Under the pieces are notes generated by a model that saw only the letters and a list, made by a program, of their open reading frames with translations, had not been told where the DNA came from and did not search any database. Shown here one piece after another: positions 35,839-46,053 of a stretch of DNA of 64,000 bases. Within the stretch, counting starts at the first letter, position 1, and each line of letters starts with the position of its first letter. The position numbers were made by a program, and so were the translations under genes. Source of the stretch: CAVQJU01 sp963755195 (lineage in GTDB: Bacteria > Acidobacteriota > Vicinamibacteria > Vicinamibacterales > CAVVIG01); the NCBI GenBank assembly GCA_963755195.1, contig CAVWIZ010000008.1:744001-808000 (forward strand). The letters run 5' to 3'.

Positions 35839-37629
35839 TCAATAGGTCTCGGGATTGTGGTTCCTGCCGTGGCAGGTCAGATAGCATCGGCCTCTTCCCG
35901 TACCCGTCTGATCCCATCGCAGAATGCCGCCGCTGCTCGGCGTGACGAACCGCTTGTCGAAATTGATCAGATGCGCGTTGTTCGTGGTGGTGCCCTGCGC
36001 GCTGCTGATGCCGTGCGGGTCGTGGCAAATCGAGCACGACGCATTCTCATTCCGAATGTGCCGGTCGTGCTCGCGGCACGAGGCGTTGCTCAAGCACGAT
36101 CGTCCGGTCGTGGCACTTGTAGCAGAGCGCGTAGGTCGCGGCGCTCTCGGTCGTGTTCGAGTTGTCCATGTCGTAGCGGCCCGCCAGCAGGTGCTTGAAG
36201 CTCGAGCCGTGCGGCCCGGACGGTCCGGTGCCCGGGCGTCGGCGCCTTGGGGCCGGTGTCGTTGTCGTGACAATCCGTGCAGGTGATGATGCTGCGTCAA
36301 GCGTCCACGGCGCCTTGAGGCTCGGCGCCGCCGTCGCCCGCGCCGCCGCCTCGACCGGGTGAAACGAGACGGCCGTCGAGTCGAACTGCAGCCGCTTGTT
36401 CCACTGCGGCGCCTGACGCGAGGGGTACGGCGGGTACGGCGCCCCGCCGCCCTGCGGCATGTTCGCCGAGTCGGCGTGGCACTTGAAGCAGATCTCGTAC
36501 TCGTTCACCGACGGCGGCGAGCCCGGTCGGCAGCACCAGCGCGTTGTTCCGGTTGACGCCCCACACGCCGGCCACCTTGCCCGGAACCCTTCGGCGCCGT
36601 CGCGGTCAGCGCATAGCTGGCGTGCGAGTTGTGGCAGTCTTCGCACTCGGCGTGCCGCGGCGGTCGCCGCCGAGACTTCCGGCAGCGGATGCGACGCGCT
36701 GGTCGGCGACTCCGACGCGTCGTGCACCGACGGCGTGACGGCTGTAGGTCGGATGGACGTAGGCCTTCGTGAACTCGGTCTGGATGTTCCGGCCGATGGC
36801 CGTCGTGCCGTGGCACTGCTGACACGTCAACTCCTCCAGCGCCTTGAGCCCGCGCTGGCGCCACGGTCGCGGTGTGCGGCTTGTGGCAGCTCTCGCAGCC
36901 GTTGGTGGCCACGGTCGTGTACCCGGTGTGCGCGCCCTGCGCCGCCGCGTACGCCTTGGTCGACGTCATGTGCGTGCTCGGGTTCGACGTCCAGTACTGC
37001 TTGTTGTGGCACGCCACGCACAGGCCGGACGCCGAGTTGCTGGCCACCAGGAACTTCTTCGTGGTCGGATCGATGTCCATCTGGTGCGGGTCGTGGCACG
37101 TCCGGCACTGAATCTGCCCGTTCTGGTCGAGCTTGACCGGACTCGACGCCGGCGGGTTGACGATCTGCGGTCCGGTCGACGGGCACGAACGAGATCGGAT
37201 GATCGTCGCCCAGGTTCGTGCCGAGCGATGAGGGCCCGGTCAGCTTGCCGCCCGACAGGCCCTGCATCGTGATCTGGCCCGCGCTCATCGTGCTGCCGAT
37301 CGCCACGGTGCCGTCGTGACAGCTCATGCAGAGCTTCGACGAACCGGTCGGCACACCAGCCGCGGCCGCCATCGTGCTGCTCGTGTAGGGCGTGTAGCTG
37401 ACGCCGGACAGCGTCTGATTCCACAGCGGCGTGGCCGGATTCGCGTTGTGCGGCGTGTGACAGAAGATGCAGATCTCGGTCACCGTCGACGGACTTGACG
37501 GGCCCCGGGCCGCCGCTCGACAGGTTGTGCTTGTTGGTCGGCGAGGTGACCATCACCTGGGCCGGCGCCGAACGAGGGCAGCAGCGCCACGCGCAGACAA
37601 GCGCAAGCGCGCCAGGCGGCCGTTCTCAC
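35839..37629 (-). CDS. Multiheme c-type cytochrome, about 12 heme sites, many frameshifts
   Basis: Joining frames along the minus strand gives a secreted protein of about 595 residues with heme motifs in order: CIFCH, CMSCH, CRTCH, CVACH, CESCH, CQQCH, CEDCH, CFKCH, CTDCH, CYKCH, CSICH and a terminal C-X3-CH (CYLTCH). The first part (FCHTPHNANPATPLWNQTL, CMSCHDGTVAIGS) is a doubled-CxxCH domain. GTG 37629 overlaps the stop of the NHL gene upstream and begins a signal peptide. It is the last gene of the six-gene minus-strand operon and probably sits in the periplasm or at the outer membrane as an electron conduit. The reading frame is broken at least six times. Confidence 0.82.
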
Positions 37630-38681
37630 GGGCGCTCCCCGAGATACTCGAACATCTGGACTCGCCGGTTCGCCGCGTCGGCGACATACACGATGTCGTT
37701 GACGATCGAAATGCCGGACGGCAGCCAGAACTGACCGTCACCGAAGCCCGAGCCGCCGAACGCCAGCAGCAGCCTGCCCGTCGTCGTCGAAGATCTGCAC
37801 GATGTCGTTGAGCCCTTCGACGACGTAGACGTGGCCGGCGCTGTCGACGGCGACGCCTTTCGGTTTGTCGAAGTCGCCGGAGCCGTCGCCCAGACGGCCG
37901 AACGTCCGCAGGGGCCGACCGGTCGCGTCGAAGACCTGCACGCGGAAGTTCATCGCGTCGGTGACGAACAGGCGACCGTCCGGGGCGCGGGCGATGTTGG
38001 TCGGGAAATTGAACTGGCCCGGCGCGTCTCCACGGGACCCGAAGGTCTCCATCACGGCGCCCGTCGAGGCTGACGACGACCACGCGGTGCTTCAGCGTGT
38101 CCGACGACGAACAGACGGTCGCGCCGCCGCGGCGATGCCGGTCGGACGCGCGAACCCGTCCTTCGGCCCGAGCGCCCACTGCGTTCGACCCTTCGGGTCC
38201 AGGCACAGCAGACGGCCCGAGGCCGAGTCGGTGACGAACATCCGGTTCGCCGGCGAACGCGATGCCGACGAGCGAGGCCGCGTCGACTTTGATCGAGGAG
38301 TAGCCGGACTTCTCGAGGTTGTAGACGTGAATGAGTCCGCCGACGCGTATCGGCGACGTAGATCCGCCGGTCCGGACCGACAGCGATACCGTATGGCTGC
38401 GACATCGACGGCGGGGCATCGCCGCCGGTCAGCGCGCTGACGAACCGGGAGAAGAGCGAGGGGCGCCCACGAACGGCGGCCGGGTTGAGCGTCCTGAGGA
38501 ACCTGATCCGCGCCGGCTCGGGCGGCGGCGGCCATGTCGGGCGGCTACCGACGGCATTCGCCCGCCGCGATGAACCGGCCGCGCCCTGCGCCCGCGGCGT
38601 CGCGACCGACAGCAGCACCGCGACGGCGACGAACGCCACCACGGCCGGCGTCAGGTCGGTGAAAGCACGCCTGCGTGTCAT
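37626..38681 (-). CDS. NHL-repeat beta-propeller protein 1, frameshifted
   Basis: ATG 38681 overlaps the stop of the barrel gene (ATGA). The protein of about 350 residues has a signal peptide (FVAVAVLLSVATPRAQG) and repeated NHL blades: QPYGIAVGPDRRIYVADT, FNFPTNIARAPDGRLFVTDA, FDKPKGVAVDSAGHVYVVEG, ending VQMFEYLGERP. Six-bladed NHL proteins act as interaction platforms. Such genes regularly accompany multiheme cytochrome/porin clusters. Several frame changes (near 38050, 38110, 38240, 38350, 37780) fit the error-rich zone. Confidence 0.85.
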
Positions 38682-40507
38682 CGCAGCCTCACGCCAAACT
38701 GTCTGATGAGGCTGATCCGGATCTGATGGCCGCGGAAGTTGTCGGGGTTGGGCATCAGCGCGTATTGCAGCAGGCTCGTCGACGTGGCGATACTCGGCGG
38801 CGACGCGAAAGGCTCTCAGGCGATACTCCAGCCGGCCGAGGGCGCTCAAGCCTTCCTGCGTGTAGCCGGTCTTCGAGGCGGACGCGAACTCGCTGCGAAT
38901 CCACGCGGACGCCTGGAGCCGCGCCATCACCGCGAGCTGGCTGCCCACGCTCCAGAACAGCGCACGGTCGCGCCCGATGCCGATGGCGTTCGCGTAGTCG
39001 TTGACCAGGCCGCCGGCCGACGCCGTGATCTGGCTCTGGCGCCACACGCGAAACGACACCGACGATGAGAAGGTCTTCTGCAGGTTCGCGGCGAACGTGA
39101 GGCCCGCGCCCCGCGTAATGCGCAGCTGCTCGGCGTTGGTGGAGAGCGACGCTCTGCTGCCGAGCGTGTCGATCGACGCCCGGACCCGCTCGCTGTCGTA
39201 GTTCCCGTAGTCGAGAATCGCGTCACGGTTCATCACCCGCTCGTAGCCCGCGCCAAGACCCAGCCACCTCATCGTCGACGAGAGACTCGCTTCCCTCGAC
39301 CACGATTCGGTGCCGCCTCTCAAGCCTTCCGGGGTCGTGTTCGAGCCGACGCCTCGAGTGAGGCTGGCCGTGCCGTTCAGCCACCGTCCGCCGGCCTGAT
39401 AGGCGATGCCGGCCACGCCGCTGCGCGTCACCACCGTGACCGGAGTGATGCCCAGCATCTGCCCGCGCGTGCCCCAGACGCCGGTGCCGGTGAGCGTCAG
39501 CCCGCGGACGACTTCGGCGCTGGTGAAGGCCGTCGCCAACGCCGCGGTCGTCGTCGCCAGCTCGGAGGCCTGTTCGTCGACGTTCCCGCTGAAGCGAAAC
39601 GAGAAACGACCGCTGGGCTCGTAGCTGTAACTGCCCATCGCGTATCGGGCGGACGCATTGCTGATCGACGGGGGCGGCGTGTACGGACCCGTCGGGCTGT
39701 CGATGATCGGGTGCAAATTCCGAGCGCGCGAACGTGTCGCGCTGGCCGCCGTGCGCGGTGAACCTGTTGTGGTCGGTCGCGCTCATGTTGAAGTCGTAGT
39801 CGAGATTGTTGAGGCGCTGGTCGAACACCTGGGACAGGACGTTCGTGAACCTGCGTGCGCTGATATCGGAGCGACTGCCTGACGCGCGCCGTGTCTTTCG
39901 TCACTCTGGCGTTGAGGTCGCCGTCGTCCTGCTCCGAGCGGTAGCCGCCGCCATCAACGATCGACGTGCCGCGCCGGTATTCGAGCTCGACCTGCGGGCA
40001 GGTTCTCCATCGCGAGGCCGCCAGCCGAGGCTGAGCGCCCTGTTCCGCGATCGAAAGTCGAGCGGCGGCGCCCCCGACGGCGCGATCATGCCGCTGCGAA
40101 TCGGATTCGAAGGCCCCAGGTCGCCCGAGGAATCGCTCGTTGTGCGGGTGGTCTCGAAGTGAAAACGGAAAGACACTCGACCGGAAACAGCGACAGCGCC
40201 CACCTTGTAGCCGATGTCACCCTGGTGTCCTTCCTGATCCGGCTGAGCGCGTCCCTCCTGCGCCCAGGCTGTTCGTGCGAAACAAGGCCCTGGCCGTCGA
40301 ACTTGACGATGCGCGGATCGAACAGCGCGGACGAGTACCCGAGCGAGTAGTTCTGCCAGAACGAGCTGTTCTCGTTCGACTGGCCGTTGGTCGTGCCGGC
40401 GTTTCTGGACACGGTCCACTCCGCGCTACCGTCCGATCGTCTGCGCGAGCGACCGGGGCCGGCAACAGCGCGACGGCGCACGCCAGGGCGCCGGAGCGTC
40501 GGATCAT
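38678..40507 (-). CDS. Outer-membrane beta-barrel protein of the cytochrome cluster, frameshifted
   Basis: ATG 40507 overlaps the isomerase stop. The protein of about 605 residues has a signal peptide (ALACAVALLPAPVARA), an N-terminal part reading YSLGYSSALFDPRIVKFDGQ, and a long series of alternating strands (YAMGSYSYEPSGRFSFRFSG, FSSSVSFRVWRQSQITASAG, LEYRLRAFRVAAEYRH) ending ISLIRQFGVRLR. The size and strand number suggest a barrel of 20 or more strands. With cytochromes on both sides in one operon, it is a candidate porin sheath for electron transfer across the outer membrane, analogous to MtrB or OmbB but not visibly homologous. Confidence 0.75.
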
Positions 40508-41505
40508 TGCATCGGCTCGGCAAAGACGACCTCGGCCCTGGCGCGCAGTCCGGCCATCCACGCATCGTTCAGTTCCGTGCAGCGCTTCGCCGCGAGGTCG
40601 CTTCGCAGGCTCGACGCGGACCTCGCCGAACGTCCTCTTCTGCGGGGGACGAACTTCGGAGACGCGAATGATGTGGTAGCCGTACAGCGTCTCGATCGAC
40701 GCCGCTCGGCCGTCCAAGCCGGCAGATCCTTCGCGACCTGCTCGAAGGCGTCGGTGAGGCTGCCGCGATGGACGAATCCCATGTCGCCGCCTTTGGATCC
40801 GGCTCGGATCGGTCGAATACTTCAGCGCCGTCTCTTCGAAGGACGCCCCCGCCGCGATGCTCCCGCAGAGCCTCGTTCGGCGCGGGACTTGGCAGCCGCC
40901 CACTGCGCGGCGGTGCTGCTCGGATCGACGCCGACCGTGATCGCATAGATGTGGAGCTGCTCCGGTTCGACGAAGCGATCGGGGTTCGCCTTGAAGAAAC
41001 GCAGCGGCCTCCTCTTCGCTGACCGCGCACTTCGCCGTGACGACCACGTCGTGGGCTTTTGCGATCGTCAGCGCCCGCCGAATCTCCCGTCGCGCATCGG
41101 CCACGCGTCGAACCGGACCGGCCGAGCGCCTCTTCGAACTTCCGCGTGCCGCCGTACGTCTTGCCGCCTGCGTCAGCCGGGCGTCGACGTCGGCGGCTGG
41201 AACCGTGATCCCGCGGCGCACGCCGTCCTGGTACGCCAGCTCGTCGTCGACCAGCTGTCTGGACGGCCTTCTGGCGGATGGCGGCCATCTTCTCGGCGCT
41301 GACGTTGCGGTGAAACGATTCCGACGGGATCAGCGCGCCGACAGCGGCATCGAGTCGATCGCTCATGAGCCGTACGCCGTTGACGCGCACGACCTCGTGC
41401 GGGACCGCCCGCGCCGATCCGGCGACGGCATGCGACGCGACCGCCCGCTGCGCGGCGGCAGCGCCGCGGCCACCATCGAGCGCAAGAAGGACGCCAGCGT
41501 TTCAT
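40504..41505 (-). CDS. SurA/PpiC-type peptidyl-prolyl isomerase, frameshifted
   Basis: Joined frames give about 333 residues. The N-terminal chaperone part reads VRVNGVRLMSDRLDAAVGAL, AEKMAAIRQKAVQT and VDARLTQAAKTYGGTRKFEE. The parvulin domain reads FEETALKYSTDPSRSKGGDM, GFVHRGSLTDAFEQVAK and SIETLYGYHIIRV. These are the SurA_N and Rotamase signatures. In this operon it probably folds the adjacent beta-barrel or cytochromes. PPIases of this type are a recurring member of porin-cytochrome loci in Geobacter-like bacteria. Confidence 0.85.
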
Positions 41506-41556
41506 GAGAGCCGGACGAAGGGCGGCCGGCGTGGTGCAGCCGGCCGCCTATCCGGA

Positions 41557-42328
41557 CTACTTGTTGTGGCAGGCCTTGCACATCTGGCTTCCCGTGTTGG
41601 CCTGGCGCAGGAAGCCGCCGTTGGTTCCGTTGAGCGAGTTGTTGTGCGCGTCGTGACAGCTCGCGCACTCGACGGTGGCGTTGGCCGTGGACGTCCCGTA
41701 GAGGGGCAGCTGGCCGCCGGCGCCGTTGACGTAGATCCTCGCGCCGACCTGGGTGATCGGCGTGTAGTGGCTCGGATCAGCGGTCAGCGCCGTCTGGTAG
41801 ACGATGGCCACCGGGTGATCGTTTCGAAGGTCGGAGCCGAGGAACGGCAGGCCGCCGCTCATCACGTTGGCGGTGCCGCCCGTGCCGTTCGAGTACGTCG
41901 CCTTCCTGTTCGGACCCGCGGTGAAGGCGACGCTCCCGCCGGTCGGCGCGGTGCCGAACGGCAGGCCGTTCACGTTGGTGACCACGTCCATGGCGATCGT
42001 GCCGTCATGGCAGCTCATGCACGCGCCGGAAATACCGGCCGCGACGCCCGGCCGGCGTCGCCACCGACTTGCTCGTCGAGCTCGTGTAGACCTGATACGC
42101 CGCGCCGGTCGGACTGCTGCGGTTCCACAGCGGCATGTTGGTCGATCCGCTGTGCGGCACGTGGCAGAACACGCACGTCTGCCCGTTGATCGTGGCGTTG
42201 CTGTTGCGCACGGCCGAACCGTTGCTGAGATCGTGCGGCCCGCCGGCGATCGTGGCCGTGAACTGCGCGTACCCGGTCGAGGCCGCCATCAGCACCGCCA
42301 TGCCCGCCAAGACAAGTGCCTTCCTCAT
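41557..42328 (-). CDS. Tetraheme c-type cytochrome, one or two frameshifts
   Basis: ATG 42328 overlaps the stop of the NHL2 gene. The protein of about 256 residues has a signal peptide (ALVLAGMAVLMAASTGYAQ) and four heme sites: CVFCHVPHSG, CMSCHDGTIAMD, CASCHDAHNN and CKACHNK at the very C-terminus. Its domain plan (FCHxPH, then CMSCHDGT) repeats the N-terminal domain of the 12-heme cytochrome in the same operon, so the two share ancestry. The frame changes near 42045. Likely a periplasmic electron carrier. Confidence 0.88.
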
Positions 42329-43414
42329 TTGCTCGCTCCCTCCTGCGTCACGGCCTCGATCGCCAGCCCGCACGTATTGAAAGACCTGAACCCGGGAATT
42401 CCCCTGATCCGCGACGTAGATGCGATCGCGCTCGTCGATGTAGAGCCCGGCGGGCAGGAAGAACTCTCCCGGGCTCGCGTCCGCCCGCGCCGACAAACAG
42501 CAGCAGCTGTCCCGCTCGTCGAAGATCTGAAAGTTGTTGAAGGATGCGTCGATGACGTAGATGTGACCCTCGCTGTCGACGCCGATGCCCTTCGGCCGGT
42601 TGAGGCATCCCGGCGCGTCGCCGAGCGTGCCGAACGTCGTCACGAACTCGCCGTCCGCGTCGAAGATCTGAATGCGGAAGTTCAGCGTGTCGGTGACGTA
42701 CAGCCGTCCGCCGGCATCGACGGCCAGGTTCGTCGGGAAGTTGAACTCGCCAGGCTCCGATCCGCGCTTCCCGATCGTCCGGACCGGCGTTCCGTCCACG
42801 GTCGAGTAGCTGAGGATGTGATGCCTGGCGGCGTCGGCGACGTAGAGGCGTTTGTTCACGCGATCGACGGCGAGGCCGGATGGGCTCGCCAGCTCGCCGT
42901 CGTGGCCGATGGCCATCGGCAAGACGTCCGTCGGGCGCGTAGCCGAACACGCGCTTCATGGTGCCGTCGGCGACGAAGACCGTGCCCTCGGTCGTCGACG
43001 GCGACGCCGATCGGCTTGACGAGGCGGCCGGCGCCGCTCTCGCCGACGAAGCTCACGGTCTTCGCGTCCGTGTCGAACGCGAACACGCGTCGCGCCGCCG
43101 TGTCCGCGACGTACAGCCGGCCGTCCGGCGACACGGCGATTCCGTACGGCTTCATCATCACGTCGGATGACTGATTGGCGCGAGTCCGCCGCGCCGAGCA
43201 GCATCGCCGCGAACCTCGACGGCTTCTTCGCGCGGCTTGAAGTCGTCGACACCGCGATACGTCGTGAGATAGCGGATGCGCGGCTGTTCGGGCGGCAGCG
43301 GCCACGTGAGCTGCGGCGGCGCCGCGACCGGCGTTCTTGCCTTTCGCGGCTTTCTTGTTTCCCTCGGCGATAAGCGCCGGCTGCGCCCGCCAGGACGTAC
43401 ACGGCGATCGTCAT
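42325..43414 (-). CDS. NHL-repeat beta-propeller protein 2, frameshifted
   Basis: This is the first gene of the six-gene operon. ATG 43414 begins MTIAVYVLAGAAGAYRRGKQ, an export signal or membrane anchor. Blades read MKPYGIAVSPDGRLYVADTA, LVKPIGVAVDDRG, SPSGLAVDRVNKRLYVADAA, FNFPTNLAVDAGGRLYVTDT, LNRPKGIGVDSEGHIYVIDA and FLPAGLYIDERDRIYVADQG: six NHL blades. It is a paralogue of NHL1 with the same FNFPTN and RPKG/KPKG blades. Frame changes lie near 43390, 43180 and 42930. It is probably a scaffold for the cytochromes. Confidence 0.87.
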
Positions 43415-43721
43415 GCCCCAAACGATACCCGTGCGTGGTTGCTGGCTGCGCGCATCGCGCCAGACGAAGGCAACAACCGATCCAGCTCTCGCTGGCCAGC
43501 GCGCGATCGCGCGTAAATCATGGTGTCTTGAGAAGATCACGACATCATTCGCCTCGTCCAGCTGCGAACGATCTGGCATGGACACTCCACAAGACTGCAC
43601 GTGCTCGAACACTTCGGTGATTGCTCCACCGGTATCGCCTTTGCACCAGATGCGGCGCATCGCGCGAGGACGGCCGGAGTCTTGGACCGGCCGGTCGCGA
43701 AGTACTCTACACACTCGACCG
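43415..43721. promoter_or_regulatory. Divergent spacer between the two electron-transfer operons
   Basis: About 300 bp separate the start of the minus-strand NHL-cytochrome operon from the plus-strand reductase operon. No frame in it is convincing. It must hold both promoters, but I see no clear sigma-70 box or named operator. Confidence 0.35.
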
Positions 43722-45076
43722 ATGTACGTTACACATTCGGCGCCGCCGTCTGTTCTCGCTTTCGTCACGACGATTCACCTCGCGCTCGTCGTGCTGCGCG
43801 CGCATCGGAACTCCGGCAGGCCGGGCGTTTCAGTTTCGTCACGCTGGTTTCAATTCTGTTCGCCGCGTCGCCGTGGCTGATGTCGTCGCCGCTCGGACTC
43901 ATCGCCGGATTCGCCGTGCACGCCGGGTGGTTCGCCGCGTGCGAGCGCCTGCTCGTGACGCCGGCGGCGCCAACCGCAGAAGCGCGCCGGCCGCTCCGCG
44001 CCGCGCCCGTCGCGCGGCCGGCCGGAATCGCACAGATGGCTCGCAAGCCGCGCCAATTCGTGCAGACGCCGGTGATGGCGATCTTCGACGAGACGCCCGA
44101 CATCCGGACCTTCCGCATGGCGCGACCGGACGGATTCGAGTTCAAGGCCGGACAGTTCCTCACGGTCCGCGTTCGCGCCGACGGCAAGGAGCACGTCCGC
44201 TGCTACTCGATCAGCTCGCCGCCCGGGGCGCGCGGCCATCTCGAAATCACCGTGAAGCGGCTCGGCCTGGTGTCGGGCGCGCTGCACGCGACGTCAGGCC
44301 GGGATCGATGCTGTCGGTCGAGCGCCCGGCCGGCGCGTTCGTCTACCCGGCAGGCGAAGACCGGCCGCTCGTGCTCATCGCCGGCGGCGTCGGGATCACG
44401 CCGCTGATGTCCATGCTGCGCCACGCCATCGACGCGGAGCCGACGCGGCCCGTCACGCTCTTCTACTCGGTGCGAACCGTCGAGGACATCGCCTTCCGCG
44501 ACGAGATCCGGTTGCTCGATCGCCGCCACGACCACTTCCGGGCGTTCATCGCCATCAGCGACGGCCCGGCCGGCCCCGGCTTCTTCCCGGGACGCATCGA
44601 CGAAGCGCTGCTCAGCGGCCATGGTGCCCGACATCGCACACGCGATCAATCTGCGTGTGCGGACCGCCAGCCGATGCTCGACGCGATGTCGGCGCTGCTC
44701 ACGTCGATGGGCGTTCCGACAAGCAGCAGATCAGCTTCGAGATCTTCCAGGCGGCCGTCGCGGCGAGCGGCGGGCCGGCTCGCAGCCGGCCGAGGCCGCG
44801 CCCGACCGACGACGGATCCCACGAGGTGCAGTTCGACAAGAAGCGGCGTCACGGCGCGAATCGACGCCAGACAGACCGTGCTCGAGGCGGCCGAAAGCTG
44901 CGGCGCCGCCATTCCGTCGCTGTGCCGCGCCGGCGTCTGCGGCACCTGCCGCACGCGCGTGTGAACGGCGACGTGCGACTGCGCCTCCCAAATGCTCGAC
45001 GAACAGGATCGCCGGGACGGCTTCGTGCTGCCCTGCGTGCACGAAGGCCAAGAGCGACTGCACGGTCGACGCCTGA
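43722..45076 (+). CDS. Membrane-anchored FAD/NAD(P)H reductase with C-terminal 2Fe-2S ferredoxin domain, frameshifted
   Basis: Joined frames give about 450 residues: N-terminal hydrophobic helices (LAFVTTIHLALVVL, SSPLGLIAGFAVHAGWFAAC), an FNR-type FAD domain (GFEFKAGQFLTVRVRADGKE, CYSISSPPG), an NAD(P)H domain (LVLIAGGVGITPLMSMLRHA, LFYSVRTVEDIAFRDE, VCGPPAMLDAM) and a plant-type [2Fe-2S] domain with CRAGVCGTCRTRV and a distal FVLPCV cysteine. It should pass electrons from NAD(P)H to the adjacent heme protein. Frame changes fall near 43840, 44300, 44660, 44730, 44860, 44975 and 45045. Confidence 0.85.
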
Positions 45077-45088
45077 GCCGGGCACACC

Positions 45089-46015
45089 ATGGACGCGACG
45101 CGCACTCTCGAACGGCCGGCCGCGGCGGCGTCATCAGCGCCCGGCCAAGGCGCTCGGCCACGTCCTCGTGCTCGTCCGCGCTCGCGGCCGCGGCCTTCGC
45201 CGCCTTCGTCCTCATCGGCCTCGACGGCTGGACCTACTACACGCACGCCGCCGCGGTCCGCGGCTACACCAAGGCGCACCAGCTGCTGCGTCCCGCCGGA
45301 CGGGCCGGGCACCTGTTCGGCGTCGGCGGCTTCGTGCTGATGCTGGTGCCCGGTGGCGTACTCGGTCCGCAAGAAGGTGCGCCGGCTTCCGGGACGTCGG
45401 CCGCATGAAGACCTGGCTCGAAGTCCACGTGTTCTGCGGCATCGTCGGGCCGGTGCTGGTGACGTTCCACACCTCGTTCAAGTTCAACGGCATCGTGTCG
45501 GTCGCCTACTGGTCGATGGTGGCGGTCGTCCTGTCCGGCTTCGTCGGCCGTTATCTCTACGTGCGGATTCCGCGGAGCATCCGCGGGCACGAGCTGACGC
45601 AGGCCGAGCTCGACGCGCGAGCGCTCGAGCTGAGCCGCGAGCTGGCCGCCGCACAGCTGCCAGACACGGATGCTCGCGGACATCGAGGCGTTCGAGCAGC
45701 CGCGTGACTCCCGCGCACGACCGGCCGTCGTATCTCGCGCTGTTCCTCGGCGAGATTCGCATGCGTCGCGAGATCGGACGGCTTCGGCGCGACGATCGCG
45801 CGGCACGGCGCCGCGGCCGAACTGGGCCACGACGCGATCGGGCTCGCCGCCGAGCGGGCGACGCTCGCGCGCCGCATCGCGTACCTGACGAAGACGAAGC
45901 GACTGTTCGACCTGTGGCACGTCTTCCACATGCCCCTTGTCTACATCATGTTCGCCATCGTCGTCGTGCACGTGGCCGTCACGATGTACATGGGATATGT
46001 GCCGTTCAGGGACTG
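45089..46015 (+). CDS. Heme-b-type integral membrane protein of the electron-transfer operon, frameshifted
   Basis: Joined frames give about 305 residues. Helices are LAAAAFAAFVLIGLDGWTYY, AGHLFGVGGFVLMLVP, WLEVHVFCGIVGPVLVTFHT, VAYWSMVAVVLSGFVGRYLY and WHVFHMPLVYIMFAIVVVHV. Histidines spaced within helices (EVHVFCG, TFHTSF, WHVFH, VVHVAV) are well placed to bind two b hemes. No named family is certain; it resembles cytochrome b561-like or ferric-reductase-like membrane domains. The gene order reductase, membrane heme protein, multiheme cytochrome suggests transfer from the cytoplasmic side to the periplasm. Confidence 0.6.
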
Positions 46016-46053
46016 ACGGCGCCCGCGGAATCCGTGCGCGTGGCTGACTGGTC

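Noticed and set aside
38052..39716. A fusion of the outer-membrane barrel with the NHL protein
   Set aside because: The fused frame results from a frameshift near 38760; the barrel stop and the NHL start overlap as ATGA at 38678-38681.
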